A stretch of DNA of 64,000 bases from Tianweitania aestuarii (GTDB taxonomy: Bacteria; Pseudomonadota; Alphaproteobacteria; Rhizobiales; Rhizobiaceae), in assembly GCF_018457165.1 (NCBI RefSeq), contig NZ_JAFMNX010000001.1, positions 744,001-808,000 on the forward strand, written 5' to 3'. The notes under the pieces were generated by a model. That model saw only the letters and a program-made list of their open reading frames with translations. It was not told the DNA's origin and did not search any database. Position 1 is the first letter of the stretch, and each line of letters starts with the position of its first letter. This document shows, piece after piece, positions 1 through 9,117 of the stretch. The translations under genes and the position numbers were made by a program.

Positions 1-1
1 T

Positions 2-640
2 CTGCGCGCAGGCGATGCGGATGAGTCCGTGCGCGTTCACGTCATTCTCGGCGTGCCCGGCGCGTTTTCAGCCGGCAACGACCTCGCCGACTTCGTGAAG
101 ATCGCGTCGGGTGAAAGCCAGAGCGAGGAGATCTTCGATTTTCTGCGCGCGCTCGCCACAACCAGAAAGCCGCTGGTGTCGGGTGCCGATGGCATTGCGG
201 TCGGGATCGGCGCGACGCTTCACCTTCATTGCGACCTGACGTTTGCCACGCCGCGCACGGCGTTGCGCACGCCCTTCGTGGATCTCGGCATCGTGCCGGA
301 GGCCGGCTCCAGCCTTCTTGTTCCCGAACGGCTCGGGCATCAGCCGGCTTTCGCACTGCTCGTCATGGGCGATCCGCTTGGGGCGGAAGCCGCGCGTCAG
401 GGCGGGCTGATCCATGCGGTTGTGGACGAAGAAGATTTGGAAGCGGCAGTTTTTGCTGCGGCGGATCGTCTGGCCAGCAAGCCGGCCAACGCGCTGAGGA
501 TTGCGCGTGAGCTGATCCGCGGATCGCGCACCGAACTTTTGCAACGCATCGACGAGGAAGCCGAGGCGGTGCGCACCGGCTTGAAGTCGGATGAGGCCCG
601 CGCCGCCTTTGCAGCGTTTCTCAACAAGAAGAAGGGTTGA
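2..640 (+). CDS. Enoyl-CoA hydratase/isomerase (crotonase family), 5' end cut by window
   Basis: The reading frame is open from the first bases, so the N-terminus lies outside the window; about 212 residues are visible against roughly 250-260 for the family. The oxyanion-hole segment GAFSAGNDLADF is followed by a second crotonase block, GIAVGIGATLHLHCDLTFA, and by GIVPEAGSS, whose Glu lies where crotonases carry a catalytic acid. The C-terminus has the usual helical tail with DEARAAFAAF. The family hydrates or isomerises enoyl-CoA thioesters in fatty-acid or related acyl-CoA breakdown in the cytoplasm; the substrate cannot be read from the sequence. An aldo/keto reductase follows on the same strand 55 bases later. 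Confidence 0.88.
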   Translation: MRAGDADESVRVHVILGVPGAFSAGNDLADFVKIASGESQSEEIFDFLRALATTRKPLVSGADGIAVGIGATLHLHCDLTFATPRTALRTPFVDLGIVPEAGSSLLVPERLGHQPAFALLVMGDPLGAEAARQGGLIHAVVDEEDLEAAVFAAADRLASKPANALRIARELIRGSRTELLQRIDEEAEAVRTGLKSDEARAAFAAFLNKKKG

Positions 641-695
641 ACGCACAAGCTGCGCGCTATCTCCTCGGACAGAACGATCAGCCGAGGAAGAACTC

Positions 696-1676
696 ATGGA
701 TTACGTCAAACTCGGACGCACCGGCCTCGATGTGTCGCGCATCTGCTTGGGCTGCATGACCTATGGCGAACCCGGACGCGGCTCGCATGAATGGACGCTG
801 CCGGAAGCCGACAGTCGGCCGCTGATCAAGAAGGCGCTCGATCTCGGCATCAACTTCTTCGACACCGCGAATGTGTATTCCGACGGCACCAGCGAGGAGA
901 TCGTCGGTCGTGCGCTGAAGGAGTTCACCGATCGCGACGAGGTGGTGATCGCCACGAAGGTGTATAACCGGATGCGACCGGGACCGAATGGCGCTGGCCT
1001 GTCGCGCAAGGCGATCCTGAGCGAGATCGACCACAGCCTGAAACGTCTGGGCACGGATTACGTCGATCTCTACCAGATCCACCGCTTCGACCATGCCACA
1101 CCCATCGAAGAAACGCTGGAAGCGCTGAACGATGTCGTGCGCGCCGGTAAGGCTCGTTATATCGGCGCGTCGTCCATGTATGCCTGGGAGTTCGCGCAGG
1201 CGCTCGCTTTGTCCGAGCGCAAGGGCTGGGCGCGCTTTGCAACCATGCAGAACTATGTGAACCTGCTTTATCGCGAAGAAGAGCGCGAGATGCTGCCTTT
1301 GTGCAAGGCGGAAGGCATCGGCGTCATTCCCTGGAGCCCAATGGCGCGCGGACGTCTGACGCGCGACTGGGAGGAAAGCAGCTTCCGTGCCGACACCGAC
1401 AAGTTCGGGCAAACCCTTTACGCGGAAACCGCCGAAGCCGATCGCAAGGTGGTGGAGGCCGTGGCAGATGTTGCGCGGCTGCGTGGCATTCCGCGGGCCC
1501 AGGTAGCCCTTGCCTGGGTGTTGCAGAAGGACCCCGTGACAGCACCGATCATCGGCGCCAGCAAAGCGAACCATCTGGACGATGCCGTCGCCGCCTTGTC
1601 GGTGAAGCTGACGCCCGACGAGATCGCCGCGCTGGAAGCGCCCTATGTTCCGCACGCGGTTGTGGGCTTCAGCTAG
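696..1676 (+). CDS. Aldo/keto reductase
   Basis: The 326-residue protein starts MDYVKLGRTGLDVS, typical of bacterial aldo/keto reductases of the YajO/Tas type. The catalytic tetrad is visible: Asp and Tyr in FFDTANVYS, Lys in VVIATK and His in YQIHRFD. The C-terminal GASKANHLDDAV is the NADPH-binding loop. The ATG is preceded by GAGGAAG at a suitable distance, which decides against in-frame starts further upstream. The enzyme probably reduces aldehydes or ketones with NADPH in the cytoplasm; the physiological substrate is unknown. The gene ends at a strong hairpin terminator shared with the convergent neighbour. Confidence 0.9.
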   Translation: MDYVKLGRTGLDVSRICLGCMTYGEPGRGSHEWTLPEADSRPLIKKALDLGINFFDTANVYSDGTSEEIVGRALKEFTDRDEVVIATKVYNRMRPGPNGAGLSRKAILSEIDHSLKRLGTDYVDLYQIHRFDHATPIEETLEALNDVVRAGKARYIGASSMYAWEFAQALALSERKGWARFATMQNYVNLLYREEEREMLPLCKAEGIGVIPWSPMARGRLTRDWEESSFRADTDKFGQTLYAETAEADRKVVEAVADVARLRGIPRAQVALAWVLQKDPVTAPIIGASKANHLDDAVAALSVKLTPDEIAALEAPYVPHAVVGFS

Positions 1677-1690
1677 AAAACAGTGAGAGA

Positions 1691-1743
1691 AGCAAAGAAG
1701 GGCAAACGTCGAGCGCCCTTCTTTGCTTGAGATCATCTTTTTT
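1691..1743. terminator. Bidirectional intrinsic terminator
   Basis: A perfect 13-base inverted repeat has arms AGCAAAGAAGGGC (1691-1703) and GCCCTTCTTTGCT (1715-1727) with an 11-base loop. A T-run follows at 1738-1743. It sits between the stops of the convergent aldo/keto reductase and phytase-like genes. Confidence 0.85.
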
Positions 1744-3100
1744 ACTTGGCGGCGAGGAAGTCGGCGACCTCAAGCAGGATGAACTCGTTGTGGGCGGCCT
1801 TGCCGATTTCGCGGCCGCCGGAGAACGGCAGATTGTTGTCGGCGGCAACCAGGATATGCGTGTCGTCAACCTTCATGACGTCTTCGATCGTCTGGAACGG
1901 GAAGGTGAACTTGCCGTCCGGATCGTTCTTGACGATGGACTTGTTGGCTTTGCCGTCCGGATCATCGATGTTCATGAGGTCGATGGAGCCGATACGGCGC
2001 ATCGCGCCATCCTGATCGATCTGTGCAGTGTCTACCAGGACGATGCGTTTGACCTTTGCCGGCATTGGATAACAGGCCGACTTGTCGGAGCCGTCGGCTT
2101 TACATTCAAGGCTGGCATTGCCTTCGCCGGCATCGCGTTCGATCACCAAAGCACGGGTATTGTCGATAAAGTTGAAGTCTCCAATATTGGTGGCACCTTC
2201 GCCGAGCGGAAACTTGTAGCTGTCGCCGGTCCAATCATCCTTTGCGGGATCGAAGGTCAGTACGGTCAGCGCCTTGCCTTCGGGCTGGCCGCTTTCGCCG
2301 TAAAGGGGCTTTTCCAGCATGGCCCAAAGCAAATTTGTGCCGGGTTGGAGCGCCATACCTTCATAGCCGCCGGAACGCTGGGCCTGGAAATCCTTGCCGG
2401 CGACGGCGGGCACAGTGACGCCGGGCGTGTCCGGCCCGAGCAGCGGCTTTCCGTCGAGCTTGGTTGGATAGACGGCCAGGATCTTGCCATCGAGCGTAGC
2501 ATGGATGAGGTAAGGACCGAACTCGTCGCCGATCCAGACCTCGTTGTTCAGAACCTGCATGCTTTCCGGATCGAAGTCGGCACCCGTCAGATAGCGGCTG
2601 TCCGTCCCTTCATAGGCTATGCGGAACGGCACCTTGCGATCGGGATCGCGCAAAAAGATGGAGTCGAGGCGTTCGACTTTGCCTGAGGTGAAATCCGGCT
2701 TCATCTTGTGGAAGAACAGCAATGCGTCGGCGCTGTTGGCTTTGGCGCCGAACCCATTGTCGGTCAGCGTGTAGATGCTGCCGTCTTCTGCATGATTCAT
2801 GGCAAAGCCGGACATGCCCTGAACAGGCTGGCCGAGGAATGGCAGCGACAGGTCGGTGGGATGGTTGCCATAGACAGCACCCACATCGCCCGGCGCAGTC
2901 ATGGGCTTGTCGTTGCGTGTCTTGCCGGTGAACTTGCCGGAGGTCCAGGCATCGCGCGGCGCATCGGCAGGCGGCGCGATCAGGGTCATGGCAGGAAGAT
3001 AAGCATGGCCCGCAAGCTTGGCGGGAAAGGTCTCTTCGGCATGAACCGAAGCCGAGATCGCGCAAAGCGCGACGGATGCGAGAATGGCGCGGAGCGTCAT
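1742..3100 (-). CDS. Secreted esterase-like protein of the phytase family
   Basis: The 452-residue protein begins with a signal peptide (MTLRAILASVALCAISASVHA), so it is probably periplasmic. The body resembles the phytase-like family (PF13449), a predicted beta-propeller with segments such as YTLTDNGFG, EGMALQPGTN, FIDNTRALVIERD and IEDVMKVDDTHILVAADNN. This family is often annotated as esterase-like; the true substrate is not known. It is a single-gene unit on the minus strand, converging on the aldo/keto reductase gene. Acidic residues scattered through the loops fit Ca-dependent phytase-like propellers, but I see no canonical beta-propeller phytase active site. Confidence 0.8.
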   Translation of the reverse strand: MTLRAILASVALCAISASVHAEETFPAKLAGHAYLPAMTLIAPPADAPRDAWTSGKFTGKTRNDKPMTAPGDVGAVYGNHPTDLSLPFLGQPVQGMSGFAMNHAEDGSIYTLTDNGFGAKANSADALLFFHKMKPDFTSGKVERLDSIFLRDPDRKVPFRIAYEGTDSRYLTGADFDPESMQVLNNEVWIGDEFGPYLIHATLDGKILAVYPTKLDGKPLLGPDTPGVTVPAVAGKDFQAQRSGGYEGMALQPGTNLLWAMLEKPLYGESGQPEGKALTVLTFDPAKDDWTGDSYKFPLGEGATNIGDFNFIDNTRALVIERDAGEGNASLECKADGSDKSACYPMPAKVKRIVLVDTAQIDQDGAMRRIGSIDLMNIDDPDGKANKSIVKNDPDGKFTFPFQTIEDVMKVDDTHILVAADNNLPFSGGREIGKAAHNEFILLEVADFLAAK

Positions 3101-3193
3101 GAAACTTCCCCCTTCAGAAGTCGGATGATCAACGCTGCGGAGTTAGGTCCTTCAGATGACAGGGATTGTACGTGGCGATGAAGGATCGATGAC

Positions 3194-3219
3194 GGCGCAG
3201 CCTTCGGATCGGCCGCGCC
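3194..3219 (-). other. Stem-loop downstream of pdxH
   Basis: A GC-rich stem of nine pairs with one mismatch joins 3194-3202 and 3211-3219 around an 8-base loop, 14 bases after the pdxH stop. There is no T-run on the minus strand, so it may stabilise or help end the pdxH transcript but is not a standard intrinsic terminator. The rest of the 132-base gap must hold the promoter of the phytase-like gene; I could not place it. Confidence 0.35.
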
Positions 3220-3232
3220 GCCCATGACGGGA

Positions 3233-3847
3233 TCAGGGGAAAAGACGCTCGGTCGTCCAGTCGCCTTCTTGCCGGCTGAAGACCACACGGTCATGCAAGC
3301 GGTAGGGCATGTCGCGCCAGAACTCGATGGTTTCGGGCACGATGCGGAAGCCCGACCAATGCGGCGGGCGGGGGATGTCGCCGTCGCCATAGCGTTCCGT
3401 CACTTCCGCAACCGATCGTTCCAGCGCTTCGCGGCTTTCCAGCGGCCGCGACTGCTGCGACGCCCAGGCACCGATCCGGCTGCCACGCGGCCGCGATGCG
3501 TAGTAAGCGTCGGCTTCTGCGTCGGACACGCGCTCGACCTTACCGCGAATGCGCACCTGGCGCCGCAGCGACTTCCAGTGAAAGCACATGGCAGCCTTGT
3601 GCGCGGACAGGATTTCCTGCCCCTTGGCGCTCTCATAATTCGTGTAGAAGGTAAAGCCTCGGCCGTCGAACTCCTTCAACAGAACCATGCGCACATTCGG
3701 CATGCCTGAAGGATCGACCGTGGCAACGGCAACCGCATTGGGATCGTTGATCTCGGTAAGTGTGGCTTCGTCGAGCCACTTGCCGAATATCTCGAAAGGA
3801 TTTTGCGATGCGGCAAAGTCACTGCTTGTTAACGGTGTGTCGTTCAC
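3233..3847 (-). CDS. pdxH: Pyridoxamine/pyridoxine 5'-phosphate oxidase PdxH
   Basis: This FMN-dependent oxidase makes pyridoxal 5'-phosphate in vitamin B6 synthesis and salvage. The 204-residue protein has the family blocks [70 protein letters not shown] and the C-terminal [14 protein letters not shown]. The frame continues far upstream, but the family length and an AGGACAGGA ribosome-binding site point to the GTG at 3847, giving an N-terminus [11 protein letters not shown]. It is divergent from the surface lipoprotein gene with only about 40-70 bases between the starts. Confidence 0.95.
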   Translation of the reverse strand: MNDTPLTSSDFAASQNPFEIFGKWLDEATLTEINDPNAVAVATVDPSGMPNVRMVLLKEFDGRGFTFYTNYESAKGQEILSAHKAAMCFHWKSLRRQVRIRGKVERVSDAEADAYYASRPRGSRIGAWASQQSRPLESREALERSVAEVTERYGDGDIPRPPHWSGFRIVPETIEFWRDMPYRLHDRVVFSRQEGDWTTERLFP

Positions 3848-3915
3848 TATCCTGTCCTGACTCGAAATCCGTAAACGGAGATTGCCGATTGTCGCGTCCT
3901 GCGCAACCCGCCGAT

Positions 3916-4377
3916 ATGGATAGCACCGGATGGCGCTCCAGCAACGCACCACTTCGCACGAAGCGGTTGTCCAGTGGACGTTCGGCATGCTTGCTCGGCT
4001 GTCTTGCGCTGACATCGATGCTGGCGGGCTGCGGCATGTCCGTGAACAAGGCGGAGGATGTCGGTTTGACGACGTCGAGCGTGGCGACACCGGCGCCTGA
4101 CACGCAGATGGCATCCGACCAGTCGATCATCCGCAATGCGGTGTCGGCAACCGATCTCCAGTCGGTGGGTCAGGGCGGCGTTTCCTGGGCCAACACCGAT
4201 ACCGGCTCGCGCGGAGCGATTTCGAGCATTTCCGAATATGCCGAGTCCAATTCCGGCCTGACTTGCCGCAAGTTCGTCGTGTCGCGTGAAAGCTATAATG
4301 GCGTCAGCCTGTATGACGGCGATGCCTGCCTGGTGAACGGCGGCGCATGGCAATTGCGCGCCTTCAAGAGCATGTAA
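3916..4377 (+). CDS. Surface-antigen-like lipoprotein (RT0821/Lpp0805 type)
   Basis: The protein has a basic N-terminus, a hydrophobic stretch and a lipobox ending LAGC, so it is probably an outer-membrane lipoprotein. The C-terminal 60 residues, with [16 protein letters not shown] and [15 protein letters not shown], match the 17 kDa surface antigen domain common in Rickettsia and rhizobia. The start is uncertain: the ATG given lacks a ribosome-binding site, the in-frame TTG at 3889 has GGAG eight bases upstream, and a TTG closer to the lipobox ([11 protein letters not shown]) would give a compact signal peptide. Its role is unknown beyond envelope location. Confidence 0.72.
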   Translation: MDSTGWRSSNAPLRTKRLSSGRSACLLGCLALTSMLAGCGMSVNKAEDVGLTTSSVATPAPDTQMASDQSIIRNAVSATDLQSVGQGGVSWANTDTGSRGAISSISEYAESNSGLTCRKFVVSRESYNGVSLYDGDACLVNGGAWQLRAFKSM

Positions 4378-4464
4378 GCGGCACTTCGTTTCGCAAAAGC
4401 CCTTTAATTCACGGTTTCGAGATCGCATATTGGCGATAACTTCCGTTAACCCGGTCACATCACC

Positions 4465-5379
4465 ATGCGCGATCCTTATGAAGTGCTGGGCGTCAGCAAG
4501 GACGCCTCGGCCAAAGACATCAAATCGGCGTTTCGCAAGCTCGCCAAGAAGTATCATCCCGACCAGAATCCGGATGATCCGAAGGCGAAGGAACGCTTCA
4601 ACGCTGCCAACCAGGCCTATGAGATCGTCGGCGAAGACGATAAGCGCCGGCAATACGACCGCGGCGAGATAGACGCCGAAGGCAAGCCGCGCTTCCAGGG
4701 CTTCGAAGGTGCAGGGGCGGGCGGCGGTGATCCGTTCGGCCAGTTCCGACAGCGCGGCGGCGCGGGCAACTCGCATTTCGAGTTCCGCTCCGGTGGTGCG
4801 ACGGACGACATTTTCAGCGAGATTTTCGGCCAGGCCTTCGGTCGCGGTGGCGCGGCCGGTGCGGGTCCGCGCGGACCAGCGCCGAAGGGCGCCGATCTCA
4901 ATGCGACGATGCAGGTCTCGATCGAGGATGTGGTCGCAGCCGCAAAGGTCGAGGCGCTTTTCCCAGGCGGCCGCCGTATCGCGGTGAAGCTGCCGTCCTA
5001 TGTCGATGACGGGCAAACCATCCGCCTGAAAGGGCAGGGTGATCCGTCGCCTTATGGCGGTGAGCCCGGCGATGCGCTGGTAAAGATCGTTTACGCGCAT
5101 CATCCTCGCTATCGCATCGAAGGTCGCGACCTTCATGTCGATCTGCCGGTTTCGCTTCGGGATGCCGTACTTGGCGCCAAGGTTGCCGTGGAAACGCCGT
5201 TGGGCAAGCTTGCCGTCACCGTGCCGGCATGGTCGAGCTCCGACAAGGTTCTGCGCCTCAAGGGCCGCGGCCTGCCGGTGAAAACCGGCGGCCATGCCGA
5301 TCTCTACGTGCATGTCCGCATCATGCTCGATGCGAGCGACCATGAGCTGGAGCATCTGCTGCGGGCACGAGAGGCGTAA
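4465..5379 (+). CDS. DnaJ C-terminal domain chaperone (CbpA-like, class B)
   Basis: A J domain occupies about residues 1-66, with the Hsp70-stimulating HPD triad in [12 protein letters not shown] Gly/Phe-rich linker (about 75-130) and two C-terminal substrate-binding beta domains follow. There is no CxxCxGxG zinc finger, so this is a CbpA-type co-chaperone and not DnaJ itself. At 304 residues it has the expected length. It probably delivers unfolded proteins to DnaK in the cytoplasm. It follows the lipoprotein gene by 87 bases and converges on the acyl-CoA synthetase gene with 11 bases between stops. Confidence 0.9.
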   Translation: MRDPYEVLGVSKDASAKDIKSAFRKLAKKYHPDQNPDDPKAKERFNAANQAYEIVGEDDKRRQYDRGEIDAEGKPRFQGFEGAGAGGGDPFGQFRQRGGAGNSHFEFRSGGATDDIFSEIFGQAFGRGGAAGAGPRGPAPKGADLNATMQVSIEDVVAAAKVEALFPGGRRIAVKLPSYVDDGQTIRLKGQGDPSPYGGEPGDALVKIVYAHHPRYRIEGRDLHVDLPVSLRDAVLGAKVAVETPLGKLAVTVPAWSSSDKVLRLKGRGLPVKTGGHADLYVHVRIMLDASDHELEHLLRAREA

Positions 5380-5390
5380 ACCGGCGGGGA

Positions 5391-7064
5391 TCAGGCTGCC
5401 GGAGGCACCGGCTCCTTTTCGCGGTTGCGCAGGATGAAGCGCTGCACCTTGCCGCTCGGCGTTTTCGGCAGTTCCGTGACGAACTCGATCTCGCGTGGAT
5501 AAGCGTGGGCGGACAGGCGCTTCTTGACGAAGGTCGAGAGCTCGTCGGCCAGACCGTCTGAGGCGACACCGGGCTTCAGCACGATAAAGGCTTTGACGAT
5601 CTCGGTGCGTTCGGGATCGGGCTTGCCGATCACCACGGCTTCTACAACGGCCGGATGTTCCACCAGCGCGCTTTCCACGTCGAACGGGCCGATGCGATAG
5701 CCTGACGAGGTGATCACGTCGTCGTTGCGGCCAACGAAGCTGATATGGCCGCTGGCTGCGCGCTCGGCGGTGTCGCCGGTGCGATAAAAGCCGTCTGCGA
5801 TCGAAGGCGTGTTCTGGCGGTAATAGCCGTCGAACCACATCAGGGGTGAGCGGCTGAGATCGACGGCGAGGTCGCCGGGCGTGTTCGGCGGCAGTTCGGT
5901 GTTGTCTTCGCCGATCACCGTGACATGGAAGCCCGGCATCGGCAGGCCGGCGGCACCAGGGCGTACGTCGTGGCTGAGGCCATGGTGCGAGTTCACCACC
6001 ATTCCGGTTTCGGTTTGCCCGTAATGATCATAGATCGGTGCGCCGAGATTGGCGGCAAACCAGCGGATGACCTCTGGGTTGAGCGGTTCGCCCGCGCTGG
6101 ACACGACGCGCAGCTTGCCTTTCAGCGGTGCTGCCGCATCTTCACCGGCCGCGATCAACAGACGGAAAGCAGTGGGCGCACCGGCGAGATTGTTGATGCC
6201 ATGCGACTGGATCAGCCGGTAGGTGCTTTCGGCCGTGAATGGACCATCATAGAAGGTCGTCGCGTGGCCGATGAGCAATGGTCCGGTGACGGCATAATAC
6301 AGGCCATAGGCCCAACCGGGATCGGCGATGTTCCAGAAGACATCGTCGGGCTGAAGATCGATGGCGGTGCGCATATAGACGTCGAAGCTGAGCAGCGCGT
6401 GGATGGGCACCGGCACGCCCTTGGGCAGACCCGTGGTGCCTGAGGTCGACATCATCATCATCAGATCGTCGCCGCGCCGCATGACCGGTGAGAAGTCGGC
6501 GCTTTGTTTGGCGAGCATGGCGCCCAGATCATCGTCGCCGGCGCCAACAGTCTCGCCCTTTTCGGCGCGAAGAAAGACGCCAACACGCGGTGTGTCGGCG
6601 ATGTCGGCGAGCTTGGGCCGGTTGACGGCGTCGGTCACCACCAGCTTCGCTTCGCTCATCTTCAAGCGATGGTCGATCGCCTTCGGACCGAAAGCAGTGA
6701 AGAGCGGCTGATAGATCGCGCCTGCGCGCCATGTGCCGAGGATGGTGGTGAGAAGGTCCGGCGTGCGCGGCAGCATGCCGGCCACGACATCGCCTGCGCC
6801 GATGCCGACGGACTGGAGATAGTTGGCGAACTGGGCCGCGCGGTCGCGCAGGTCTTCAAAGGAAAACTGTTCGCGCCGGCCGTCCTGGTTTTCGTAATCG
6901 AGTGCCAGACGGTTGGAGCCGACATGGCGATCGCAGCATTCGACACAGGCATTGATGCCGTGTTCCAGGTCGCCCTGAAGTGTCGCGGCGAGCTCATCTG
7001 CGCTGAACCGGGAAACTACATCCTCATAGGTCAGCGTTTCGTTTCCTCCCATTCCCGTCATCAC
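5391..7064 (-). CDS. AMP-dependent acyl-CoA synthetase
   Basis: This 557-residue adenylate-forming ligase activates a carboxylic acid to its acyl-AMP and then acyl-CoA. The ATP loop is STSGTTGLPKG, followed by YDHYGQTETG, the adenine-binding YRTGDTAE, the hinge GRNDDVITSSGYRIGP and the catalytic Lys in KTPSGKVQR. The overall pattern is closest to medium-chain/acetate-type synthetases (ACSM or acetyl-CoA synthetase-like) and not long-chain FadD; chain length cannot be fixed by eye. A second ligase of a different subfamily lies at about 53 kb. It is divergent from fabI. Confidence 0.88.
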   Translation of the reverse strand: MMTGMGGNETLTYEDVVSRFSADELAATLQGDLEHGINACVECCDRHVGSNRLALDYENQDGRREQFSFEDLRDRAAQFANYLQSVGIGAGDVVAGMLPRTPDLLTTILGTWRAGAIYQPLFTAFGPKAIDHRLKMSEAKLVVTDAVNRPKLADIADTPRVGVFLRAEKGETVGAGDDDLGAMLAKQSADFSPVMRRGDDLMMMMSTSGTTGLPKGVPVPIHALLSFDVYMRTAIDLQPDDVFWNIADPGWAYGLYYAVTGPLLIGHATTFYDGPFTAESTYRLIQSHGINNLAGAPTAFRLLIAAGEDAAAPLKGKLRVVSSAGEPLNPEVIRWFAANLGAPIYDHYGQTETGMVVNSHHGLSHDVRPGAAGLPMPGFHVTVIGEDNTELPPNTPGDLAVDLSRSPLMWFDGYYRQNTPSIADGFYRTGDTAERAASGHISFVGRNDDVITSSGYRIGPFDVESALVEHPAVVEAVVIGKPDPERTEIVKAFIVLKPGVASDGLADELSTFVKKRLSAHAYPREIEFVTELPKTPSGKVQRFILRNREKEPVPPAA

Positions 7065-7199
7065 GCCTCCTCAAGCATGTCGTGCAATGCAGCCAACGGT
7101 TGGCCACAAGGCCCTTGGCTTGCCATCAAATAGTGTGCAGAACGCCTAAGCAAGGGGCGTTACAGCGCCTCGCACCGCATCGAACAGGATCGTGGCTGC

Positions 7200-7228
7200 T
7201 TGAAGCGGTTGTAGGGCTGTGCGATAGG
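7200..7228 (+). promoter_or_regulatory. Candidate sigma-70 promoter for fabI
   Basis: TTGAAG (7200-7205) and GATAGG (7223-7228) are separated by 17 bases and lie 35 bases before the chosen fabI start. The -10 match is weak. Confidence 0.35.
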
Positions 7229-7262
7229 GCGGCCACTCAATTTGATGAACAGGAGCGCGGGT

Positions 7263-8081
7263 ATGGCGGTCGGAAATAACTTGATGGCTGGCAAGCGCGG
7301 TCTGATTTTCGGTGTCGCGAACAATCGTTCGATTGCCTGGGGCATCGCCAAGGCACTTGCCGACCAGGGCGCGGAGATCGCGCTGACCTATCAGGGTGAT
7401 TCGCTGCGCAAGCGCGTGGAACCCCTGGCTGCCGAACTCGGCGCGACCGTCGTCGGTCATTGCGACGTGACCGATATGGCCACGATCGATGCCGTGTTCG
7501 ACGTGGTGAAGGAAAAGTGGGGCAAGATCGATTTCGTCGTGCATGCCGTTGCTTTCTCCGACAAGGACGAGCTGACCGGCCGTTACGTCGACACCACGCG
7601 CGACAACTTCCTGCGCACGATGGACATTTCCGCTTATTCCTTCACGGCCATCGCCAAGCGCGCCGAGCCGCTGATGACGGATGGCGGCTCGATCCTGACG
7701 CTGACTTATTACGGCGCCGAAAAGGTCATGCCGCATTACAACGTCATGGGCATCGCCAAGGCAGCGCTCGAAGCCAGCGTGCAGTATCTCGCCGTCGATC
7801 TCGGTGGGTCCGAGATCCGCGTCAACGCGATCTCGGCGGGTCCGATCAAGACGCTGGCCGCATCCGGCATCGGCGACTTCCGCTACATCCTGAAGTGGAA
7901 CGAATACAATGCGCCGTTGAAGCGCACGGTCACGATCGAGGAAGTGGGCGACAGCGCGCTTTACCTCCTGTCCGACCTTTCGCGCGGCGTGACCGGCGAA
8001 GTCATGCATGTCGATTCCGGCTATCATGTCGTCGGCATGAAGGCGGTCGACGCGCCCGACATCTCCGTGGTCAAGGAATAA
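7263..8081 (+). CDS. fabI: Enoyl-[acyl-carrier-protein] reductase (NADH) FabI
   Basis: FabI catalyses the last reduction of each fatty-acid elongation cycle, trans-2-enoyl-ACP to acyl-ACP, in the cytoplasm. The atypical FabI nucleotide-binding start is visible (GLIFGVANNRSIAWGIA), as is the Tyr-x6-Lys active site (YNVMGIAK) and the NAISAGPIKTLAASGI segment. Upstream TTG and ATG codons are in frame, but AGGAG seven bases before this ATG and the family length (272 residues) support the start given. A histidine phosphatase gene follows seven bases after the stop and is probably co-transcribed. Confidence 0.96.
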   Translation: MAVGNNLMAGKRGLIFGVANNRSIAWGIAKALADQGAEIALTYQGDSLRKRVEPLAAELGATVVGHCDVTDMATIDAVFDVVKEKWGKIDFVVHAVAFSDKDELTGRYVDTTRDNFLRTMDISAYSFTAIAKRAEPLMTDGGSILTLTYYGAEKVMPHYNVMGIAKAALEASVQYLAVDLGGSEIRVNAISAGPIKTLAASGIGDFRYILKWNEYNAPLKRTVTIEEVGDSALYLLSDLSRGVTGEVMHVDSGYHVVGMKAVDAPDISVVKE

Positions 8082-8088
8082 GAACCAG

Positions 8089-8679
8089 GTGGTTCGGCCG
8101 CTCTGCTACTTCATCCGTCACGGTGAAACCGACTGGAACGCGGAAGGGCGGCTTCAGGGCCAGGCCGACCGCGATCTGACGGAAAAGGGTAGGGAGCAGG
8201 CCACCGGTAACGGTATCAAGCTCAAGAGCCTGATCAGCGATGGTTCAGGCTTCGACTTTGTATCGAGCCCGATGATCCGTACGCGCCACACAATGGAACG
8301 CGTGCGCGATGCCATGGGGCTTGATCCCAAGGCTTACCGGACCGACCCGCGCTTGAAGGAACTGAGCTTCGGCGACTGGCAAGGCTTCACCTTTGCCGAA
8401 CTGGAAGAAACGACGCCCGGCCTTCGTGACGAGCGCAGCCGCGACAAGTGGAACTACCTGCCGCCGGGCAAGGGCGCCGAAAGCTACGCGCTTTTGGCGG
8501 AGCGCTTGAACGGCTGGCTGGTCGAGGTCGATCAACAAACGGTCTGCGTCGCCCATGGCGGCATCGTTCGTGCACTCTTCCATCTGCTTGGGCAGGCCGA
8601 TGATCTGGCCGCCAGCGCGATGGACATTCCGCAAGACCGGATCCTGCGGATGGAGAATGACCGGCTCACCTGGATCTGA
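8089..8679 (+). CDS. Histidine phosphatase family protein
   Basis: The N-terminal RHGETDWN is the phosphohistidine motif of the phosphoglycerate-mutase-like phosphatases, and CVAHGGIVR holds the second catalytic His. DFVSSPMIRTRHTME and LKELSFGDWQG are further family blocks. The protein has 196 residues and starts at a GTG. The family is broad (sugar phosphate or cofactor phosphatases, mutases), so the substrate stays open. Its position directly behind fabI suggests co-expression, not a shared pathway. Confidence 0.88.
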   Translation: MVRPLCYFIRHGETDWNAEGRLQGQADRDLTEKGREQATGNGIKLKSLISDGSGFDFVSSPMIRTRHTMERVRDAMGLDPKAYRTDPRLKELSFGDWQGFTFAELEETTPGLRDERSRDKWNYLPPGKGAESYALLAERLNGWLVEVDQQTVCVAHGGIVRALFHLLGQADDLAASAMDIPQDRILRMENDRLTWI

Positions 8680-8694
8680 GCCGGCCGGAACCGA

Positions 8695-8946
8695 TCATTG
8701 GTCGGGCAACTGCATGTCGGTGATCAGCTTCTCGCCCTTGACCTCGTCATAGGCGATCACGACGTCCATGCCTTCTTCAAGCGCCGAGACATCGAACTCG
8801 CCGGGCAGCTTGAACTTCTCACCGTCTTCCAGCGTGATGGTCATGGCGGTACGGTCGATGCTCTTGATGGCGCCGTCCGTGTCGGCTGCCTGCGCACCAA
8901 CCATCGACAGAAGCAGGAGGGCGGCAGCGGTTAAACCGGTCTTCAT
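8695..8946 (-). CDS. Small secreted DUF1344 protein
   Basis: The 83-residue protein has a clear signal peptide, MKTGLTAAALLLLSMVGAQA, so the mature part of about 63 residues is periplasmic. The mature sequence, with IKSIDRTAMTITLEDGEKFKLP and a final ITDMQLP, fits DUF1344, a small beta-rich family of rhizobia with no assigned function. The start is fixed by GAGGA a few bases upstream. The gene lies tail to tail with the phosphatase gene and has a perfect stem-loop in its leader. Confidence 0.8.
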   Translation of the reverse strand: MKTGLTAAALLLLSMVGAQAADTDGAIKSIDRTAMTITLEDGEKFKLPGEFDVSALEEGMDVVIAYDEVKGEKLITDMQLPDQ

Positions 8947-8975
8947 GTTAATCCTCAAAGCGGCTGGCACTGATG

Positions 8976-8995
8976 CGAAGCAGGTTGCTGCTTCG
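8976..8995 (-). other. Perfect stem-loop in the DUF1344 leader
   Basis: CGAAGCAG and CTGCTTCG form an 8-bp stem with a GTTG loop, 30-49 bases upstream of the DUF1344 start codon. It could be an mRNA leader hairpin or a dimeric operator; there is no T-run on either side. Confidence 0.45.
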
Positions 8996-9117
8996 ACCCC
9001 CACAAGAACGAAGACAATGTGTCAAAAATAGAAGGCACTGAGCCGCCGCCGGTTTGACCCCTGCCGCAATCGCTCCTAGAAGCGCGGCAGCCTTCTTTTG
9101 TCGTCCGCGGAAATCCC

